This document shows positions 5,609-6,959 of a stretch of DNA of 6,959 bases, piece by piece (position 1 is the first letter of the stretch; the number at the start of each line of letters is the position of its first letter). Source of the stretch: JACJYE01 sp964432875 (GTDB lineage Bacteria > Bacteroidota > Bacteroidia > Chitinophagales > Saprospiraceae); contig CAYSPJ010000204.1 in the NCBI GenBank assembly GCA_964432875.1, positions 1 to 6,959 on the forward strand. Reading direction: 5' to 3'. The notes below the pieces were generated by a model, which did not search any database, was not told the origin of the DNA, and saw nothing but the letters and a program-made list of their open reading frames with translations. Position numbers and translations under genes: made by a program.

Positions 5609-6265
5609 ATGATGCCAGACGAGTACGCTAAATTGATTGAAGCCTCCTACCGCCAGGCGCTGGCGCAGGCCGAGGCGATCATTGCCGAGGCGGCGCGCAT
5701 CCGGGAAGAAGCTGAGGCAGAGCGAGCCGCCGCCCGCGAAGCGCGGCGCGCGCTCGAAGCGGATGCCGAAAAAATCGCGGCGGCCTGCTTTGAAAAAGAG
5801 CTGGGGCAGCAGCGCGAAGCCCTCCGCGAGAGTTGGGCGCGCTACCTGGCGCGTCAGCACCTCGCTGCAGGCAAAGCCGCTGCCGAAATAGCGGACTGGC
5901 TCGGCCTGTCGTTGGAGTCGATAGAGGCCTTGGTGGAGCAGCTGCATCGGAGCAGCAGGGATACTGAGCGGTCAATAGAAGGCGGAGCAAAACTGGCTTA
6001 TACCCAAAGCGGCAGAAGCGGCACCATCCGCTTCGAGAGCGCCGAGGCCCAGTTTGAGCTCTGGTGGGAGTTCGCCGGCAGCGATGCGGTCGCCCTGGTG
6101 GGCATCCCGGCCGAAGAGGAATGGGAAGCCCATACTGGCTTGCCGCTGGAAAAGCGCCTGCCCGTGCTGCAGTTCATCGGCAGGCAAGTCGTTGCCGATC
6201 AACTGGGCAATAGCGGCAGGTATGTGATCGGGCGCAATACGATGACTTTTAAAACTCTTCGATAA
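5609..6265 (+). CDS. Unrecognised protein: N-terminal coiled coil plus C-terminal domain
   Basis: I do not recognise this 218-residue protein as a named family. Residues about 7-82 are an Ala/Glu/Arg-rich helix with heptad character, likely a coiled coil. Residues about 84-110 (LAAGKAAAEIADWLGLSLESIEAL) look like a helix-turn-helix and recall the C-terminal helices often seen in Rpn-type (PD-(D/E)XK) transposase/nuclease proteins, but no nuclease core is present. Residues about 127-215 appear to be a separate alpha/beta domain with aromatic-rich FELWWEF (149-155), VALVGIP (161-167) and LPVLQFIGRQVVADQ (184-198). There is no signal peptide or membrane segment, so it is probably cytoplasmic. 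Start: two ATGs at 5609 and 5612 are preferred over the in-frame TTG at 5567, whose extension lacks the coiled-coil character. It ends 13 bp before the SDR gene, implying co-transcription. The frame is convincing from composition and from the neighbouring gene. Confidence 0.8.
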   Translation: MMPDEYAKLIEASYRQALAQAEAIIAEAARIREEAEAERAAAREARRALEADAEKIAAACFEKELGQQREALRESWARYLARQHLAAGKAAAEIADWLGLSLESIEALVEQLHRSSRDTERSIEGGAKLAYTQSGRSGTIRFESAEAQFELWWEFAGSDAVALVGIPAEEEWEAHTGLPLEKRLPVLQFIGRQVVADQLGNSGRYVIGRNTMTFKTLR

Positions 6266-6278
6266 AGTGAAACTTGCC

Positions 6279-6944
6279 ATGAAACGACTAATTATCACCG
6301 GTTGCAGCCGGGGCATCGGACTGGCTACTGCCAAAGGAGCCCTGGAGCAGGGCGGTTACGAAATCATCGGTACGGCTACCTCGGGAGAAGTATCGTTAGA
6401 TCATCCCCATTTCACCAGCCGCCTGCTCCGCTTGGATGATGAAGAGGCTATCCGCGATTTTGCCGCGGCCTTGTGCAAAGCCGACATCAAGATAGACGGG
6501 TTGGTCAACAACGCCGCTGTACTGCTCGAAGATTGGGGCGATCCAGCCATTGACCTCGGCCAGCTCCGGCAGACCTTCGAGGTCAACGTATTCGGCACCA
6601 TTGCTCTTACGGAAGCGTTACTGCCCTGTTTCAATCCAGGGGGGCACATCCTCAACCTCAGCTCGGGCTGGGGAGCATTCAGCGATCCGGGCTTCGATGC
6701 TCGGGTGCCTCACTACAAGCTGTCTAAAGCGGCCCTGAACATGTACACCAAGCTGCTGGCGGCTCGCCTGGCCTCCATCCCTATTACCGTCTCCGCCCTC
6801 GACCCCGGCTGGGTGCGCACTGACATGGGGACCAGGCACGCTCCCAAAACGCCAGAAGCTGCCGCCCGGGAAATCCTGGATTTACTGGAACGGGAGGTCG
6901 AATCGGGCGGTTTTTGGCAGGGCGGGACACAACGGGCGTGGTAG
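6279..6944 (+). CDS. Short-chain dehydrogenase/reductase (SDR), NAD(P)-dependent
   Basis: This complete 221-residue classical SDR oxidises or reduces an unidentified alcohol/carbonyl pair. It has the nucleotide-binding TGCSRGIG at 7-14 in the first beta-alpha unit, N77-N78-A-A in strand 4, N103 in EVNVFGT, the catalytic Ser in LNLSSG (128-129), and catalytic Y146-x-x-x-K150 in HYKLSK. DPGWVRTDMG (175-184) recalls carbonyl-reductase-like SDRs. No acidic residue follows strand 2 (IIGTATS), which leans toward NADPH, but weakly. The ATG at 6279 is chosen because the protein then begins MKRLIITG, directly at strand 1; an in-frame GTG at 6267 would add four residues. It lies 13 bp after the coiled-coil gene. 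The TAG stop is 15 bp before the window end, so no terminator can be assessed. Confidence 0.93.
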   Translation: MKRLIITGCSRGIGLATAKGALEQGGYEIIGTATSGEVSLDHPHFTSRLLRLDDEEAIRDFAAALCKADIKIDGLVNNAAVLLEDWGDPAIDLGQLRQTFEVNVFGTIALTEALLPCFNPGGHILNLSSGWGAFSDPGFDARVPHYKLSKAALNMYTKLLAARLASIPITVSALDPGWVRTDMGTRHAPKTPEAAAREILDLLEREVESGGFWQGGTQRAW

Positions 6945-6959
6945 GGGATAGCGGCCTGG

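Noticed and set aside
5534..5990. Minus-strand open frames opposite the coiled-coil gene
   Set aside because: They are complement frames of a GC-rich coding region, rich in Arg/Pro/Ala, without motifs.

Overview
The window looks like a chromosomal piece of a fairly GC-rich Bacteroidota, most likely from the Saprospiria (Lewinella/Phaeodactylibacter-like). This assignment is an inference. It rests on start codons without Shine-Dalgarno sequences, on two weak Bacteroidota-type promoter matches (TTTG / TAnnTTTG), on heptamer-based intergenic repeat tracts, and on the mix of housekeeping genes. No phage, plasmid, CRISPR, tRNA or rRNA signature was seen.

Layout. Positions 1-376 are a non-coding repeat tract: six tandem 19-bp units, a 34-bp direct repeat in two copies, and strong hairpins. 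The tract runs into the stop codon of the first gene. Three genes then lie on the minus strand: an HD-domain phosphohydrolase (377-1027), a carboxyltransferase subunit of the methylcrotonyl-CoA carboxylase type (1199-2833), and a periplasmic HtrA/DegQ-type serine protease with two PDZ domains (2978-4405). Gaps of 171 and 144 bp suggest separate transcription units. A perfect palindrome, TTGAT-N4-ATCAA, lies upstream of the HD gene and matches the FNR-type operator consensus exactly.

About 1.2 kb (4406-5608) carries no convincing gene. It is a mosaic of inverted repeats, including a nested structure at 4943-5161 with imperfect arms about 40 bp long and an internal perfect 12-bp hairpin followed by a T-run. 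It resembles a graveyard or landing zone of small non-autonomous repeats.

Two plus-strand genes follow, 13 bp apart and probably co-transcribed: an unrecognised protein with an N-terminal coiled coil and a distinct C-terminal domain (5609-6265), and a complete short-chain dehydrogenase/reductase (6279-6944).

The genes are mostly of ordinary families (nucleotide or metabolite hydrolysis, branched-chain acyl-CoA metabolism, envelope protein quality control, redox metabolism) and do not form an obvious pathway. I see no convincing new multi-gene system. The points most worth a second look are the non-coding repeats, the FNR-like box and the unassigned coiled-coil gene.
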